Shown: one piece after another, positions 36,472 through 48,471 of the stretch
How positions within the stretch are numbered: the stretch's first letter is position 1
Layout of the letters: the number at the start of each line of letters is the position of its first letter
Notes under the pieces: generated by a model
The model's input: the letters and a program-made list of their open reading frames with translations, nothing else
Told to the model about the DNA's origin: nothing
Databases searched by the model: none
Position numbers and translations under genes: made by a program
NCBI GenBank assembly: GCA_941918925.1
Contig: OW799233.1
Coordinates: 7,804,001-7,868,000 of the forward strand
Direction: 5' to 3'
DNA: 64,000 bases
From: Phyto melanocephala
Lineage: Eukaryota; Arthropoda; Insecta; Diptera; Rhinophoridae

Positions 36472-36810
36472 TGTTGTTGTTGGTGATGGATGGAAGGTTG
36501 TATGGATAATGCGGTGGCGATGTGGAAATACATTTTGAACATTAAAGCATACCAACTACGTCAAAGTTAATAGTGAAAGTTAAATAAAAATTTTTAGCGA
36601 ATGAAGAAGAGTCAATTCATACTTTTTTGTTATTTTTTTTTATTTACTAAAAAATAAAAAAAAACATTTTACTCTAACTAACAATAAAAACTTGTTTTAA
36701 AAATGAACATTAAAAATCAATAAATAAATGAACGTTTAAAATGTAAACGTATGTTGTTTTTCTTTTTCTTTTTTTTTGGCAGCCCTGAAAAAGTTTTGTT
36801 GATGGTAAAC
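36472..36810 (-). promoter_or_regulatory. Candidate distal Csk leader exon/promoter region
   Basis: On the minus strand, just downstream of the NRF1-type palindrome, a moderately GC-rich stretch (about 36470-36545) ends CAACAACAACAG|gtcggt, a possible splice donor. It contains a short ORF that would stop after the donor. Position and strand would fit a 5' leader exon of Csk 13 kb upstream of its ATG. This is inference; no TATA or initiator was established. Confidence 0.3.
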
Positions 36811-36811
36811 G

Positions 36812-36825
36812 TTGCGCATGCGCAA
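36812..36825. promoter_or_regulatory. NRF1/Erect-wing-type palindromic site
   Basis: TTGCGCATGCGCAA is a perfect 14-bp palindrome containing the NRF1 consensus YGCGCAYGCGCR. In animals such sites cluster at promoters, and Erect wing is the fly orthologue. A chance match is unlikely in this AT-rich setting. Which gene it would serve is not shown. Confidence 0.5.
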
Positions 36826-37056
36826 AATAACATGAAATATTTATTGTGTTATTACGTGTATCTCATGCGTACACCGACATTATTACTTTATAAAATATCT
36901 TTTTTTTTATTAAAATTTCATTAACAATTTATTTGAATTTAAAAAACAAATCCAAAAGTTGTCTATCCTAAACAAGCCTGAAAAATTACCGCAAGAAGAA
37001 TAAACAGAAAAACTTAAAAAAAAAAAAAAATAAAATGCAATTGTTTTCCATTGCTA

Positions 37057-37077
37057 GGCAGCAGGCAGCAGGCAGCA
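37057..37077 (+). repeat. Short heptamer tandem repeat
   Basis: Three exact copies of GGCAGCA followed by GCA and a donor-like aagtaagtaa. No exon could be established. Confidence 0.6.
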
Positions 37078-37079
37078 GC

Positions 37080-38280
37080 AAGTAAGTAACTAATTCATGA
37101 AACGTCGTCCACTTTCACTTAACGAAACAAACAAAAAACAAACAAAAATAATAAAATGTTTTTCTTTTGGAATCGCGTCTTTCGTTGATGATTTTTGAAT
37201 GGAAATTGTAAAAAATACGTTAAATAATACAATAAAAAAGAAAATATTTTTGTAAACATTTGTTAATGTATATGTAAATATAATGGAAAAAGAAAAGTGT
37301 GTTGGGGATTTTTCTTTACGTGGTTGTCATAAAAACGTTCCCTATTTCGTCTGTCTATCCTAAAGAGTTGACGTTAAAGACGTTGATAGTGATGATATGC
37401 CGCTGTTTATTTGTTTCATGGGGTTTGCAATAAAACAATTGTGTAAATAAGAAACAATTGGTAAAAGAAAAATTGTGAAAACTTGTTTTGCGGTCTTTGC
37501 GTAGACAAGTTTTCATTTCAAAATATATATTGTATTACTTTGTCGGGTTTTGTCACACTAAACCAAAAACAACAACAACAACATTTAGATGAATGCCTAT
37601 TTTTTGTCATTTGTTTGCAATGACTAATCGTTTAGCAGGGTCCGTAGGTTGTTTTTTAAATTCAGGCTTGTCGCAAAGCTTTGTTTTTATTTAAAGAATG
37701 AAATTACGTATAAGATAATTTAAGCTTGAGTTATGGAGTTAGCATCGAAGTTCTTTTTTTTTTAAATATAAAATGTTTGTTACACAGAAAAAGTTGTTTG
37801 TTGTAAAATTGTCTACAAAATTTTAGAAATAAATATGAACTCTGCGTATGATGGCCTGTGGTCACACGTTCAAGTTTTTGCTTTCAAGTTGATCACACAT
37901 ATTGCTTGTAAATTTTTTTCAAATTGTCAGCTGTACAATGCCTGCACGCAAATTGTTAAACAAATTTATTTCTTAAGATGCCGTCGTCAAAGAGGAAACT
38001 TGAAATTCTCAAAATAAAATTAATTTTTTTATACATATATTTATTAAATTTATTTATGTTTGTTAAAAAATATACAAAAACTAAGTTACAATTATTTGTG
38101 GCAGAATATACGTGAAAAAAACGAAAATTTACGTAATAGTATTGTAATCAGCTGTTTAACATGACCATCAAGTTGAAAAATTATAATCTAGAAGGTTCCA
38201 AGTTCGAAAAGTGTGTGTTAGTAACTTTTATTATAATAAAACTTAAACGTGTAAAAAAATATATAAGATTCGTTTACGAA
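37080..38280. other. Intergenic, no gene recognised
   Basis: AT-rich. A TGGTCACACG sequence at about 37859-37868 resembles the M1BP promoter motif (GGTCACACT), but no transcript structure is visible. Confidence 0.4.
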
Positions 38281-38599
38281 AGCAGCTAATAGACGGCATG
38301 TTTTGTTCATCTGACTTTAAAATTTGTGAGACATATGTAAATCTACATGTCTGTCAAAATTGTACTTTTACAGGCATCTGTCACTGACTGCCTTGTAGCA
38401 GTAGAGATTCCTGCCAACGGCTGATGTTACATGTTTTAACACAAGAAAATAGAGCGCGCTCTAATTGAAATTTTGTCAGATGTCTCAACACATGTTTTTT
38501 ACAGAAGAAATGTTTTAAAGGTAACACACGATATGTTCGAATTTAGCAGTGTAGAATTTGTCAAGTCAGATGTAAAAACCATACCGTGTATTAGCTGCT
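38281..38599. mobile_element. Inverted-repeat MITE, about 320 bp
   Basis: The left end AGCAGCTAATAGACGGCATG is mirrored by the complement of AGCAGCTAATACACGGTATG at the right. Both arms continue imperfectly to a shared CATCTGAC. There is no coding sequence, and the target duplication is unclear. Confidence 0.6.
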
Positions 38600-38775
38600 T
38601 AATAGAAAATTTGTGTGTAGGGGTTCAGTCTATACCACAAACTTTCTATAAAAGTGCATTTACACTTCATATACCGAAATATAGTACTAACGAGATTTCG
38701 AGCAAAATCTAGTTATTTTAACATATGAAATGAATTCCATTTTGCCACTTGATTTTGGTACTTAGTAATGTACCA

Positions 38776-39150
38776 TCTATATAAATAAAAGTTAAACTCT
38801 GTGTGTGTGTTAGCTATAAACTCCGAAACCGTTAAGCCGATCGGACTCAAACTTTGGCAAGTTGTTGTACACATTCCAGTGAGTGTTTATGGGTGGTAAA
38901 AAGTGGGCGGTGTTGCGCCCATAAAAAATAAGTTGTCATTTTAAGCTACTTGCACTTGACCAATTTTTCTGAAACTTTGCACACATATTGAGCTGTCATG
39001 ACTATACAATTTCGTGATTAGAAAAGTGGGAATTGCCACGCCCATAAAAAATAAGTTATCATTTTTAGCTACTTGCACTTAATATTAAATTAAAATTCAA
39101 AATGCATTTTTATTCATTAAGGGGCGTAGCAACGCGCGCCGAGCTTGTAA
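38776..39150 (+). mobile_element. Helitron-like family H, copy 5
   Basis: Starts TCTATATAAATAAAAGT after A, with two internal units. It reaches GTAGCAACGCGCGCCGAGC and then loses the CTAG end, so the 3' boundary is approximate. Confidence 0.75.
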
Positions 39151-39590
39151 TTAATTAATAAGACTGTTGCAATTGGGTGAGTATTTTATTGTTTACATTT
39201 TTTATAAATGCAGTTTGACATCTAAAGCCATAAGGTATAAAGGGCTTTTAACAAAAGCTTTTAAAATAATCTTGTAAAATGTCAAAAAAACTGTAGTATA
39301 CACGCTATAGATTTTGAGAAAGACTTCAAATCAATTCTACTAGATTTCGGTGCAATATAAATACACTAAAAGGGCTTCAAAATTTTCACTTTAAGAGTTT
39401 CTTTCGTAGAAAAAGAATTTTTTTTAAATAATAATATTGAACGTAACTCTTTTGAGTTTTGTCTAAGAAACATTGTTTAAAAATGCTGGTAAAAATAGTT
39501 TAATAACAATTATTAGATTTGCTTTATAGAAGATATTGTGATTAAAAGTTTATTCTATAATAAACTGTATGTGCTGATTATAAGAAATGA
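39151..39590. other. Intergenic, no feature seen
   Basis: AT-rich. Nothing recognised. Confidence 0.5.
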
Positions 39591-40741
39591 AGGGTGTTGA
39601 AGAAGGAATGCACTTTCCAAATTAGGTGTATTTTTGTTTTTGTGTGCAAATGGCAACTCTTAAATTTGACAGCTTTCATATATGTTTATTCGTATTATTA
39701 AAAATGCAGTAATTTACGAAAGAACAACGCGTTATAACAATAAAAACTTATTACAAAAATTGGGAAAATTATGCTGAAATCGCTCGTAAACTTCGAAGAA
39801 TTTTCAGGCGTGAAATGTGCCAACCATTCGAAGAGTGTTAAAAAAAATTAAGAAACTATGTCGGTTATAATATAAAACAGTAAGAGACCAGTTCGTCAGC
39901 GTATTGGTCAGTCTCTGAAATCATTGCTGTTGTAAACAAGAGTATCGCCGAAAACATCAGTTCAGTATCGTTTTCAACAACTTCAAATTTCACGAAGAAC
40001 TACGCAGCGAATTTTGACAAAAGACCTCCACTTTCATACGTACAAAATGCAGCTTACTCAGGAGCTAAAACCAACAGATCATGAAAGGCGCCGGTATTTC
40101 GTTTAATGGGTAGTGGACAAAGTGAAGTCAATGCAAATTAAAAAAAAAAAAAAATGCACTCACAAAGAGCAACTGTCTGGTACGGATTTTGATCAGGCAG
40201 TGTGATTGGACGTTATTTTTTTTTTTAAACAGGCCGAAATTTTAGTGGCTGTGAATGGCATTTGTTAGAGGATCATGATAGCGGAATTCTTGTGGACTCA
40301 ACTGGATGGCATGGACCTGGACGACATGTGGTTTCAGCAAGACGGCGACATGACACAACGCACTTAAAACAATTAATTTATTGCAACAACGATTTTCAGA
40401 ACAAATTATCACAAGAAATTTTGATGTCATTATGATTATGCGATTTAACGCCGTAAGATTTTTTTCTTTGGGGTTTTGTGAAATCTCGGGTTTATGCGAA
40501 TAAACCAAAAACAAATCCTGAGCTCAAATCCAAGATCCAACGCATCATCGATGAGATACAGTCACATCTCTATGGCAAAGTCATGATTTCATGAAAAAGT
40601 GTAATAAGCCTGTCATCAGAGCCGTTGGCCCATTTAACGTAAATTTTTTTTCATACTTAATCGCAACATGTGTTCTTTACAATCAAATAATACATTTTTA
40701 TTTTTAAATAAAAAAAGTGCATTCTTACTGAGACATCATTT
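39591..40741 (+). mobile_element. Mariner-like element, near full length but broken
   Basis: The left end AGGGTGTTGAAGAAGGAATGC and the right end (complement GTCTCAGTAAGAATGCAC) form imperfect inverted ends. The interior keeps transposase text along its length in several frames: an N-terminal helix-turn-helix (FTKEQRVITIKTYYKNWENY, about 39712-39770), AEILVAVNGICYR near 40235, and DLDDMWFQQDGD near 40317-40350. Multiple stops and frameshifts rule out activity. Same family as 14040-14853. Confidence 0.75.
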
Positions 40742-42000
40742 ATGAATAAATGTTTTTCTTTAGAACAAGTTGAGCATACAAAAATTTGCCTATACAAACA
40801 AATTCTATGTATAAGATGTTTTTACAGATAAAATGAGCAAATAAGGGACTTATAGAAATAAAAGTGTAGATTTTAAAAAGATCTAGAAACTCATTTTAAT
40901 AAAAACATAACAGCGTTTTTCAAATCAAGTGCTAAATTGCTAAGTTTGATTTCATTATAAATTATACAATTTTTATTCGAATCACTTCACTTAAAGTTGA
41001 AATAAGACTTAATAAGTGAAGAAAATATTTCTTCATAAAAATTTAAATAACATCGAATTAATATCTGAATGATTTGTAACTAAAAATAATCAATAACTTT
41101 CAAAATAGACTTCGTAATATTAATAAATAGAGTAAAACGAAAAAGAAAATGAAAAAAAACCTGTACAAACAAAATAGGCAAACAAATTTTATATGAATAT
41201 TTAAAAATTGTATGAATGTAGGTATGAGCAGATACATATGTATGTATGTATGTATGGTAGATATGAATTGTAACACAAAAAACACATTTTTAACACAATT
41301 TTGTTGCATATAGTTTTTTTAAGCATAATGTGTCTCAGCTGAAATCAAAACAGTTTTCATTGATAAATTTATTTTTTTTATAAAAAGAGCATATTATGAA
41401 ATTAAATTGAAAAAAAAAATCGTTTTGTAAAAATTGCATTTTCTCAATAGCGTGTTTTGTGTAAAATATTTCACAAACTATTTTTTTTATTAATAAAACT
41501 GATTAAGATTATTATTATTAATCTTTTTATTTTGTTTATTGTTTAGTATATTTTTTTTAAATATTTTTTTTTATTTTCTTTTTTATAAATTTTTCAAATA
41601 GATTTATGTCGTCTGTTTATCGATTTAATATAATTAATGTTTTTTTTTTGTCACATTTTTAATAATTTATTTATTTAATTTTTTTCATATGCATGTGCAA
41701 TTTTTTACTTTTTAATCATTTCTTGTCCGTTTCATTATTATTTATTTCTTTTTTTTTAGTTTCACATCCGAATCACGTTTTGAGTTAAGCCGCAAATAAG
41801 TTGTTGTTACAACGAAGTTTTAAAGTAAACTAAAGTTGTTAGCTGATTTCCAGAAAAGCTTAAAACATTTAGAGTAAGTTATTTACTCTCTCACATTGTT
41901 GTTTTTTACAGATCAACCAGGAATGGAGAAGTTAATACGATAGCACTTTTTATTATAAACTGTTTGTATTCATAAAATAAATGCTTTTTATGGTTTTTTA
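40742..42000. other. Intergenic, no feature seen
   Basis: Very AT-rich with long T runs around 41340-41760. Nothing recognised. Confidence 0.5.
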
Positions 42001-42008
42001 ATTTGGAT

Positions 42009-42958
42009 CAGCGTTACCACAACAAAACAAAATTTACAACCAAATTTTCTTAAAAATGTAACCAAATGAGGAAAAAAATAACCAAAATTAAAGATCAGCG
42101 TTGCCACAACCAAAAAAATTTTACAACAAAATTTTCCTAAAAATGTAACCAAATGAGGAAAAAAATAAACAAAATTAAAAATTATTTTGATTTTATTAAA
42201 TTTGTTTTTATTTTATTTCATATTTTAATGCAAAAAAACTAAATAGAATTTAAAATATATACAAAGCAATTTTTTATAAAGATTGACAAATTTAAAATTC
42301 ATACTATATTGAGAAAAACAAAATTTTTGGAAGTTTTAAAAACAAAGTTTTAGCACAACCAGACATAGTGGGAATCATTTTGATTTTTGCAAAATTCTTT
42401 TGATTGTATAACATAGTTAATAGTTTGAAACTCAAGCCTATTTCTAAATTTGCTTTTTATCAAACTAAGCAGTGAAAAAAATTCTTTCTGCAGCAAACAC
42501 ATAAGGTTTTGAACAAAATAAATAAGTTCTTCGAAACACTTTTCGTTCATTGCATTTTTATGTTTGGGCACTTTATCCCAAAACTCAACAATACTTATAC
42601 CACCGTCTAAAATAAAATTTTAAAATCTTAATAGTTTCCATTAGGTTAAAATTTTCGCTTCAGAATTTCCTTTAAAAGTTTAATATAAAACTGTTGTAAG
42701 TATATCTTTTTTTTAATTTTATGTTTTTGCAAGCTTGATAGGCTACTTTTTCGCATAAGTGCTTGCTACTTCATTACAATGTGGAACATACATATTTTAA
42801 AGCGTGATTTGAAAATTTAGCAATTAGAATACATAATGTATATATGTATTAAAATTTTAGTTAGAAGTAACCAAAATCAAAAAAAAAAATTACACAGCTA
42901 CACATCAAAAAAAATAATTTACCAATTTTGGTTAAAAGTAACCAAAATGGCAATGCTG
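42009..42958 (-). mobile_element. hAT element remnant with 8-bp target duplication
   Basis: The ends CAGCGTTACCA and complement CAGCATTGCCA are inverted. The flanks atttggat (42001-42008) and atttagat (42959-42966) agree at 7 of 8 bases, the hAT hallmark. The left 87 bp is duplicated in tandem (42009 and about 42096, each with gatcagcgtt). The C-terminal part of a hAT transposase lies inside on the minus strand. The N-terminal and catalytic parts are gone. Confidence 0.8.
42350..42612 (-). pseudogene. hAT transposase C-terminal (dimerisation) remnant
   Basis: Reading continuously from about 42612 gives IVEFWDKVPKHKNAMNEKCF, then LMCLLQKEFFSLLSLIKSKF and RNRLEFQTI. This is the hATC dimerisation pattern, where a Pro-His-Ser-Ala..Glu-Arg-x-Phe-Ser motif normally precedes the Lys-x-Lys/Arg-Asn-Arg-Leu block. 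The first part of that motif is altered here (LLQKEFFSLL). Fragment only, not functional. Confidence 0.7.
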
Positions 42959-42977
42959 ATTTAGATGTAAAATAAAA

Positions 42978-43730
42978 ACAAGTAAGAGCGCTATATTCGG
43001 CCGTGCCAAATCTTATATACCCTTCACAACGTGTAGTCATGCAATAACAGTAGTTTGTATCACCATTCATCCCATATGAAATCCGTACATACATATAAAA
43101 AACATACATATATAAAAACATCCCATTGTAAAATTATAAATTTACGTATGTATGTTAAAAAAAATAAAAAAAAAAATTTAAAAAAAAATTAAAAAAAAAT
43201 TTTTAAAAAAATCATTTTTATATGTATATATAATAAATAAAAAACAAAAAAAAATTAAAAAAAATAATAAAAATATAAATAATATATTAAATAAAAAATA
43301 AAAAAAAATTTTTTTTGGCTCAGCTGGGATTCGATGCCACGTTTTTTCTAACCAGTATACACGTTTGTATGTATGTATGTTGTTGTTGTAATGTTGTTTT
43401 TGTGAAAAAAAATCGAGATGGTCGTGGGTTTTTGCTCATATCTCAGTTGTTTATTTACCGATATTTCTGATTTTCAATACCGATCTACTCCCGAATATTT
43501 CTGATATTTTAATACCTCACCCGGGTCCAAGCAATGTCGGGGGGCTTCATAAAGTTGATTTCAACATACACACGGACAGGCGGACAGACTGACAGAGCTC
43601 AATCGACTCCCCTATTCATAAGCTTTTAGAAAATATATACTTTATGGGGTCGGAAATGAAAATTGTAGAAATTTCACACGGAATGACAAACCTATATATA
43701 CCCTTTTTCACTGTGTGAAGGGTATAAAAA
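42978..43730 (+). repeat. Dispersed repeat R, copy R2
   Basis: Starts acaagtaagagcgctatatt and cggccgtgccaaatc, runs through a long A-rich tract, and ends ctgtgtgaagggtataaaaa. Very similar to the inverted copy at 47193-47930, including ctcacccgggtccaagcaat and ggggtcggaaatgaaaattg. Confidence 0.7.
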
Positions 43731-44135
43731 AGAGAGTAAGAGCACTATATTCGACTGTGCGAAATTTTTAATACTCGCCTCCAATTTTGTGTAATGCTTT
43801 TATATCACAAAATTTATTATTTTATTTTGTTTAGTCACAGTATTAATCCTAAGTACATATTTCTACAATAGTAGTGATATTATCCACTTCTTTTTATCAC
43901 AATATTTGAGAAGTAGTCGTAACTTCTAATAATGAATTTAACTAAAATATTGCAAGTACCTTATTCTTTCAAAATCTTTGTCCATAGACAAATTATACGA
44001 ATTTAAGAAAAACCGTTATCTAAGAGATGGGCGTTAAAGTATTTATTTTCAGTTATTACAATACTATTAACCAAAAGCTTAATTAAAAATCGTACATCTT
44101 ATTCTGTTGATTTTATGATGTTTTAAAGTTTAATA
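43731..44135 (+). repeat. Dispersed repeat, related partial copy
   Basis: Immediately follows R2 and starts again with agagtaagagcactatattc. Its later part resembles 24311-24374 (atcgtacatcttattctgtt). A second, different subfamily inserted or joined head to tail. Confidence 0.45.
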
Positions 44136-44905
44136 ACAAGTAGAGGTGAGCTTTTGTTTAGGTATCGATCATATATGATTAATTAATTTCGCTATCGCGT
44201 ACAGCTAAATAATTTATTTTGTTTAATAAATAAATTTTCTAATAAACAAAGAAAGGTCGTAAAGAATATAATTATATTTTCTAAAAATTTTTTTGTTTAA
44301 AACCGAAAAAAATGTTAACTTTCCATCCCTGAGATCAGTATGAGTGTGTGTTAGTGAAAATTTACTAATAACAATGTCTGTTGTAATTTTGCAGTTGTAA
44401 ACTCAATGTGGATTTTCTATTAAAAGTTTCATTAATATAATTAATGACATAATATTATTATGTATTTGATGGATTTAAAAAAAAAAATTTATTTCTTTTT
44501 TTATTATTATTTTTACATATTTAATTTTATAAAATAAATTTGATAAATTTCAGTCTATAGAAAGCGTTCAATATTTTTATATTTTATTTTTATAAAAAAA
44601 CCTTTGATAAATTGTATTTTTTTAAAAATCTATTTAGAAGATTTTGATCGTTAAAAATTGTTTTTTTTATGAAAAATGTTTAATAAACAAATATGTAGGT
44701 ATGTCTGTTTATTTGTATGCAAACGCCATTTAGGAAAATTTCAACAGAAAATTTGCAGAAAAAACGTATACACACTATTCCAAACTTATACTTGGTTCTT
44801 GATCATATTTAATTTATTTTTATTCACGTTGGCTTTAAAAAATATGTCAGATTTGATCTTTTCTGGATCAATGCCCTATATTCGGCTGTGCCGAAACTTA
44901 AATTA
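44136..44905. other. Intergenic, AT-rich; R fragment at the end
   Basis: No gene recognised. The last 35 bases (ccctatattcggctgtgccg) are a fragment of the R repeat 5' end. Confidence 0.45.
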
Positions 44906-44939
44906 GTGACCGTTAGCCCACATGGACTCTAAAAAAATA

Positions 44940-45149
44940 GAAAAGTCATTAAACAGTATAAAAAAGACTTGAACATTACAAGAATTAAAGCCTGGATTGA
45001 GTATTATTCAAACAATAATGAAAATTGTGTACCACAGGAAGCAAATCCTCCCAACCCATCCCAGGACTTGTCCGATTTTAGGCGGAAGAGGACTACGTCG
45101 TTCAAAAAGGAAACGGTCGCAACTATAAGTTTTTTCTAGCTCACTCTTT
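44940..45149 (+). pseudogene. Coding-like remnant, unrecognised
   Basis: From about 44940 one frame stays open for nearly 70 codons with balanced composition: VIKQYKKDLNITRIKAWIEY, then QEANPPNPSQDLSDFRRKR and TSFKKETVATISFF, then a stop. A frame upstream (ATG at 44921) would join after a one-base shift. It looks like an eroded coding sequence from a transposable element, but I cannot name the family. Confidence 0.4.
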
Positions 45150-45613
45150 ATATACAACATTAAAAAAATAAATAATTTTTTTATATTTTTGTTTATGAAC
45201 ATTTTCAATTCGCACATAAGTAATGTATGTATGTATGTAATAAAAGGTCTTACTTAGTCAACAGCAAACTAATTAAGTAATACATAATTATTATTTTGCA
45301 ATTAATGATACTTATTATGAGTATTTATGAATATTTTTTTTTTAACGAACGTGACTGCTTAATACTTTTACATGAAACTTCTTTGAATTGAAAAGTGTTT
45401 TAAATTGAAATTCAAAATTTTCAAAGTAAGCTCTATTTCTTGCATACCAAGAATATTGTTGTTATTTCCAATAGCTTCTATTTCGTTTTTTTTTTTTTTA
45501 CATTTTGGTATATTGACTTCATAGAAAATTCTTTACAAACATTATTTTTCACATTCATTTATTCGTACATACATGCGAGTAGTAACAATATTTTTTATTT
45601 ATGCGAACGTATC

Positions 45614-46031
45614 CAAAGGGTGATTTTTTAAAGCAGCTGTCGATTTTCCGATTCTGTAAAACTGTGTTACTGTGTGATATCAAATGATGCCACCATACCT
45701 TTTGCTGTACAAAAACTTTTCATTTTACAGTTTCATAGGACAAGAATTGAGCTCCAGATAACAATTGATTTGAGACAAGTGTTTTTCAACGGAAATGGGG
45801 CCACACAACCTACAACGTGTCAAATAATCGACCAATTAAGGAAAACATTTTGCCAATGTGTTAATTCCCAAAATGGTCTTTTAACTTGGCCACTAATTTT
45901 GTACGATTTAACGCATTTGGATTATTTTCTCTGGGGTTATCCTTAGTCATTGGATAATGCAAATAAATTAGCAATGCTAGACGACTAACAAGATAATATA
46001 GTATTTATTAAAATAAAAAAAACACCCTTTG
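45614..46031 (+). mobile_element. Mariner-like element, short deletion derivative
   Basis: Ends CAAAGGGTGATTTTTTAA and complement CAAAGGGTGTTTTTTTTAT are inverted. In between, a single frame (45674-45943) keeps NGNGATQPTTCQIIDQLRKT and later YDLTHLDYFLWGY, the regions around the second and third catalytic Asp, with the second Asp replaced by Asn (GNGAT). Decayed and non-functional. Confidence 0.7.
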
Positions 46032-47192
46032 CTAAAAAAACCATATCTCCATCTTGCACTTGTTCTATGTAAACTGCCTCGAAAATCTAACAGTACATAA
46101 GATATAGTATCTTTTCTGTTTCTTTTATTTTTCATCTTTGACTGAAAGACGTGAGCTTTTGATGAAAACTCTTATTATAATTGTAAATATTAAAAAATGT
46201 ACGTTCGCACATATGTATGTACGTATGTATGTATGTTTTTAATTATGTATGTACGTACATATCAACAACATATAAAGTTTCTAAGGAATATAAGAAATAA
46301 TTTCTTATAATAATTTGTTTGCAATATTAACAACAATCTTGTTGTTGTCGATGATGGGTGATGGATGCATATTTACAGTTATATAAATGAGATTTTTATG
46401 ATTGTATTTCTTAGATAAAAACAAATCAAATACATACTACATACATATGCACATATGCATACTTAATACATACATATATTGATTATGTAGTCTTATCTAT
46501 TTATGGAAAATTGTTTATAGGCATTATTTTCTTATTTTAATTAAAGTTAACTCTTAATAAAGTTATTTTTTAAAGAATATCTTAACAAAAACTAGATAAT
46601 GACTTGCTGTTACTAAAAACAACATACTTTTCAATGACTATTACATATTGTCTTTCTTACTAATATGTATTTTAGTAATGACTTGATTTATGTGCTACTT
46701 TAGAACTTATTTTTAGACATTTGCTTAGATACACACACAATACAATTTCTTATTGCGAAATTTGTTAGAAGTAATTCAAATACATAACTTTTTATAATTC
46801 TCATTTAGTTTAAGACTCTTAGAGTATAAGTATTAATGTAATAGACAATAGAATTTTATTTTTTTTTCAATTCCAAAATAACGCAGAATAATCAAACTAA
46901 ATTTTTGTTTTTAAAAGAATAGAACATCTTCTGTAAGCCCATATTATTTATGGGTATTTAGGTTATGATAATCAAGTACTTATTTAATTCTAATCAAGCT
47001 AGAACTTATTTGTAAGCGAGAGTGGTAAGTACTTGCCTTCAATGAAATACATACATTAATTTTTTTTATAAAAGTTTTTATACAATCTTTTGTAAAAAAT
47101 TGTAGTAAATCTTTCTATTTAAGGTTTATAAATTTATTAGTTGTATTAAAGGTATTTAAACAAAATATAAATTTTTTTAAATATTTACTCAT
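46032..47192. other. Intergenic, microsatellites only
   Basis: TATG/ACAT tracts at about 46205-46260 and 46425-46480. No gene recognised. Confidence 0.5.
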
Positions 47193-47930
47193 TATACCCT
47201 TCACACAGTGAAAAAGGGTATATATAGGTTTGTCATTCCGTGTGAAATTTCTACAATTTTCATTTCCGACCCCATAAAGTATATGTTTTCTGAAAGCTTA
47301 TGAATAGGGGAGTCGATTAAGCTCTGTCAGTCTATCCGTCTGTCCGTGTGTATGTTGAAATCAACTTTTTGAAGCCCCCCGATATCGCATGGACCCGGGT
47401 GAGGTATTAAAATATCAGAAATATTCGGGAGTAGATCGGTATTGAAAATCAGAAACATCGGTTTATAAACAACTAAGATATGAGCAAAAAACCACGACCA
47501 CCTCGATTTTTTTTTCACAAGAACAACATTACAACAACAACATACATACATACAAACATGTATACTGCTTAGAGTAAGCATGGCATCGAATCCCAGCTGA
47601 GCCAAAATTTTTTTTTTTTTTTTATTTTTTATTTTATATAATATTTTTATTTTTATTATTATTTTTTATTATATTTTTTTTTTTGTTTTATATTTATTAT
47701 ATATATTTTAATTATTTTTTTAAATTTTTTTTTTTTTTAATTTTTTAAAAAATTTTTTTTTTTAGTTTTTTTTAAATATTTTTTTTATTTTTTTTTATTT
47801 TTTTAACATACATACGTAAATTTATAATTTTACAATGGGATGTTTTTATATATGTATGTTTTTTATATGTATGTACGTATTTCATATGGGATGAATGGCG
47901 ATACAAACTACTGTTATTGCATGACTACAC
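47193..47930 (-). repeat. Dispersed repeat R, copy R3 (inverted to R2)
   Basis: Plus-strand start tatacccttcacacagtga is the complement of the family 3' end. It contains the same blocks as R2 in reverse, with a long T-rich tract, and stops at catgactacac before reaching the family 5' terminus. Confidence 0.7.
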
Positions 47931-48471
47931 GGTTTGTCGGTTTGTATGAAATATGTGCGCGATATCTCTCACCTAACTTTAAAAATAATTTTTTTTAATT
48001 AAGCTATTTTAATGGGTTAATGACAAAACAGCAATAACAAATGTTTTAAAGGAATTCGGCTTCATAGAAATTCCAAAACTACGTACGTATGTACATATTC
48101 GCAAATTATTACAAAAAGAAAAAATAATTCCAGCATAAAAAATGAGGTATACATTTAAATATACAAATATGTATGTATAAACATAGGTACAAACATAAAA
48201 TTGTCGTAAAAAAGAGAGCATTCTCAACTAAAAAATACAATTGTAGTTTGAATATAACACAGAAGAAATGCTAAAAAAAACACAATTCCCATCTAACAAA
48301 CAGAAAATATAGTTTATATTAAACGTGTATGTATGTATGTGCTTTAGCGCCGCGGCGGCTTAAATACATAATTCAGTCAGTTGTGTTCATAGATAGATAT
48401 TTTTTTTTTCTTTATTTTGCTTGCATTTTCATATTTGCTGCTTTATTTACATTTAGAATGTTCATTGTTTA
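47931..48471. other. Intergenic, no feature seen
   Basis: AT-rich apart from a short GC patch (gcgccgcggcgg at about 48348). Nothing recognised. Confidence 0.45.

Noticed and set aside
37835..38017. Small ORF near a TGGTCACAC motif as a gene with its own promoter
   Set aside because: No recognisable protein, no splice or polyadenylation logic; the motif alone is weak evidence.
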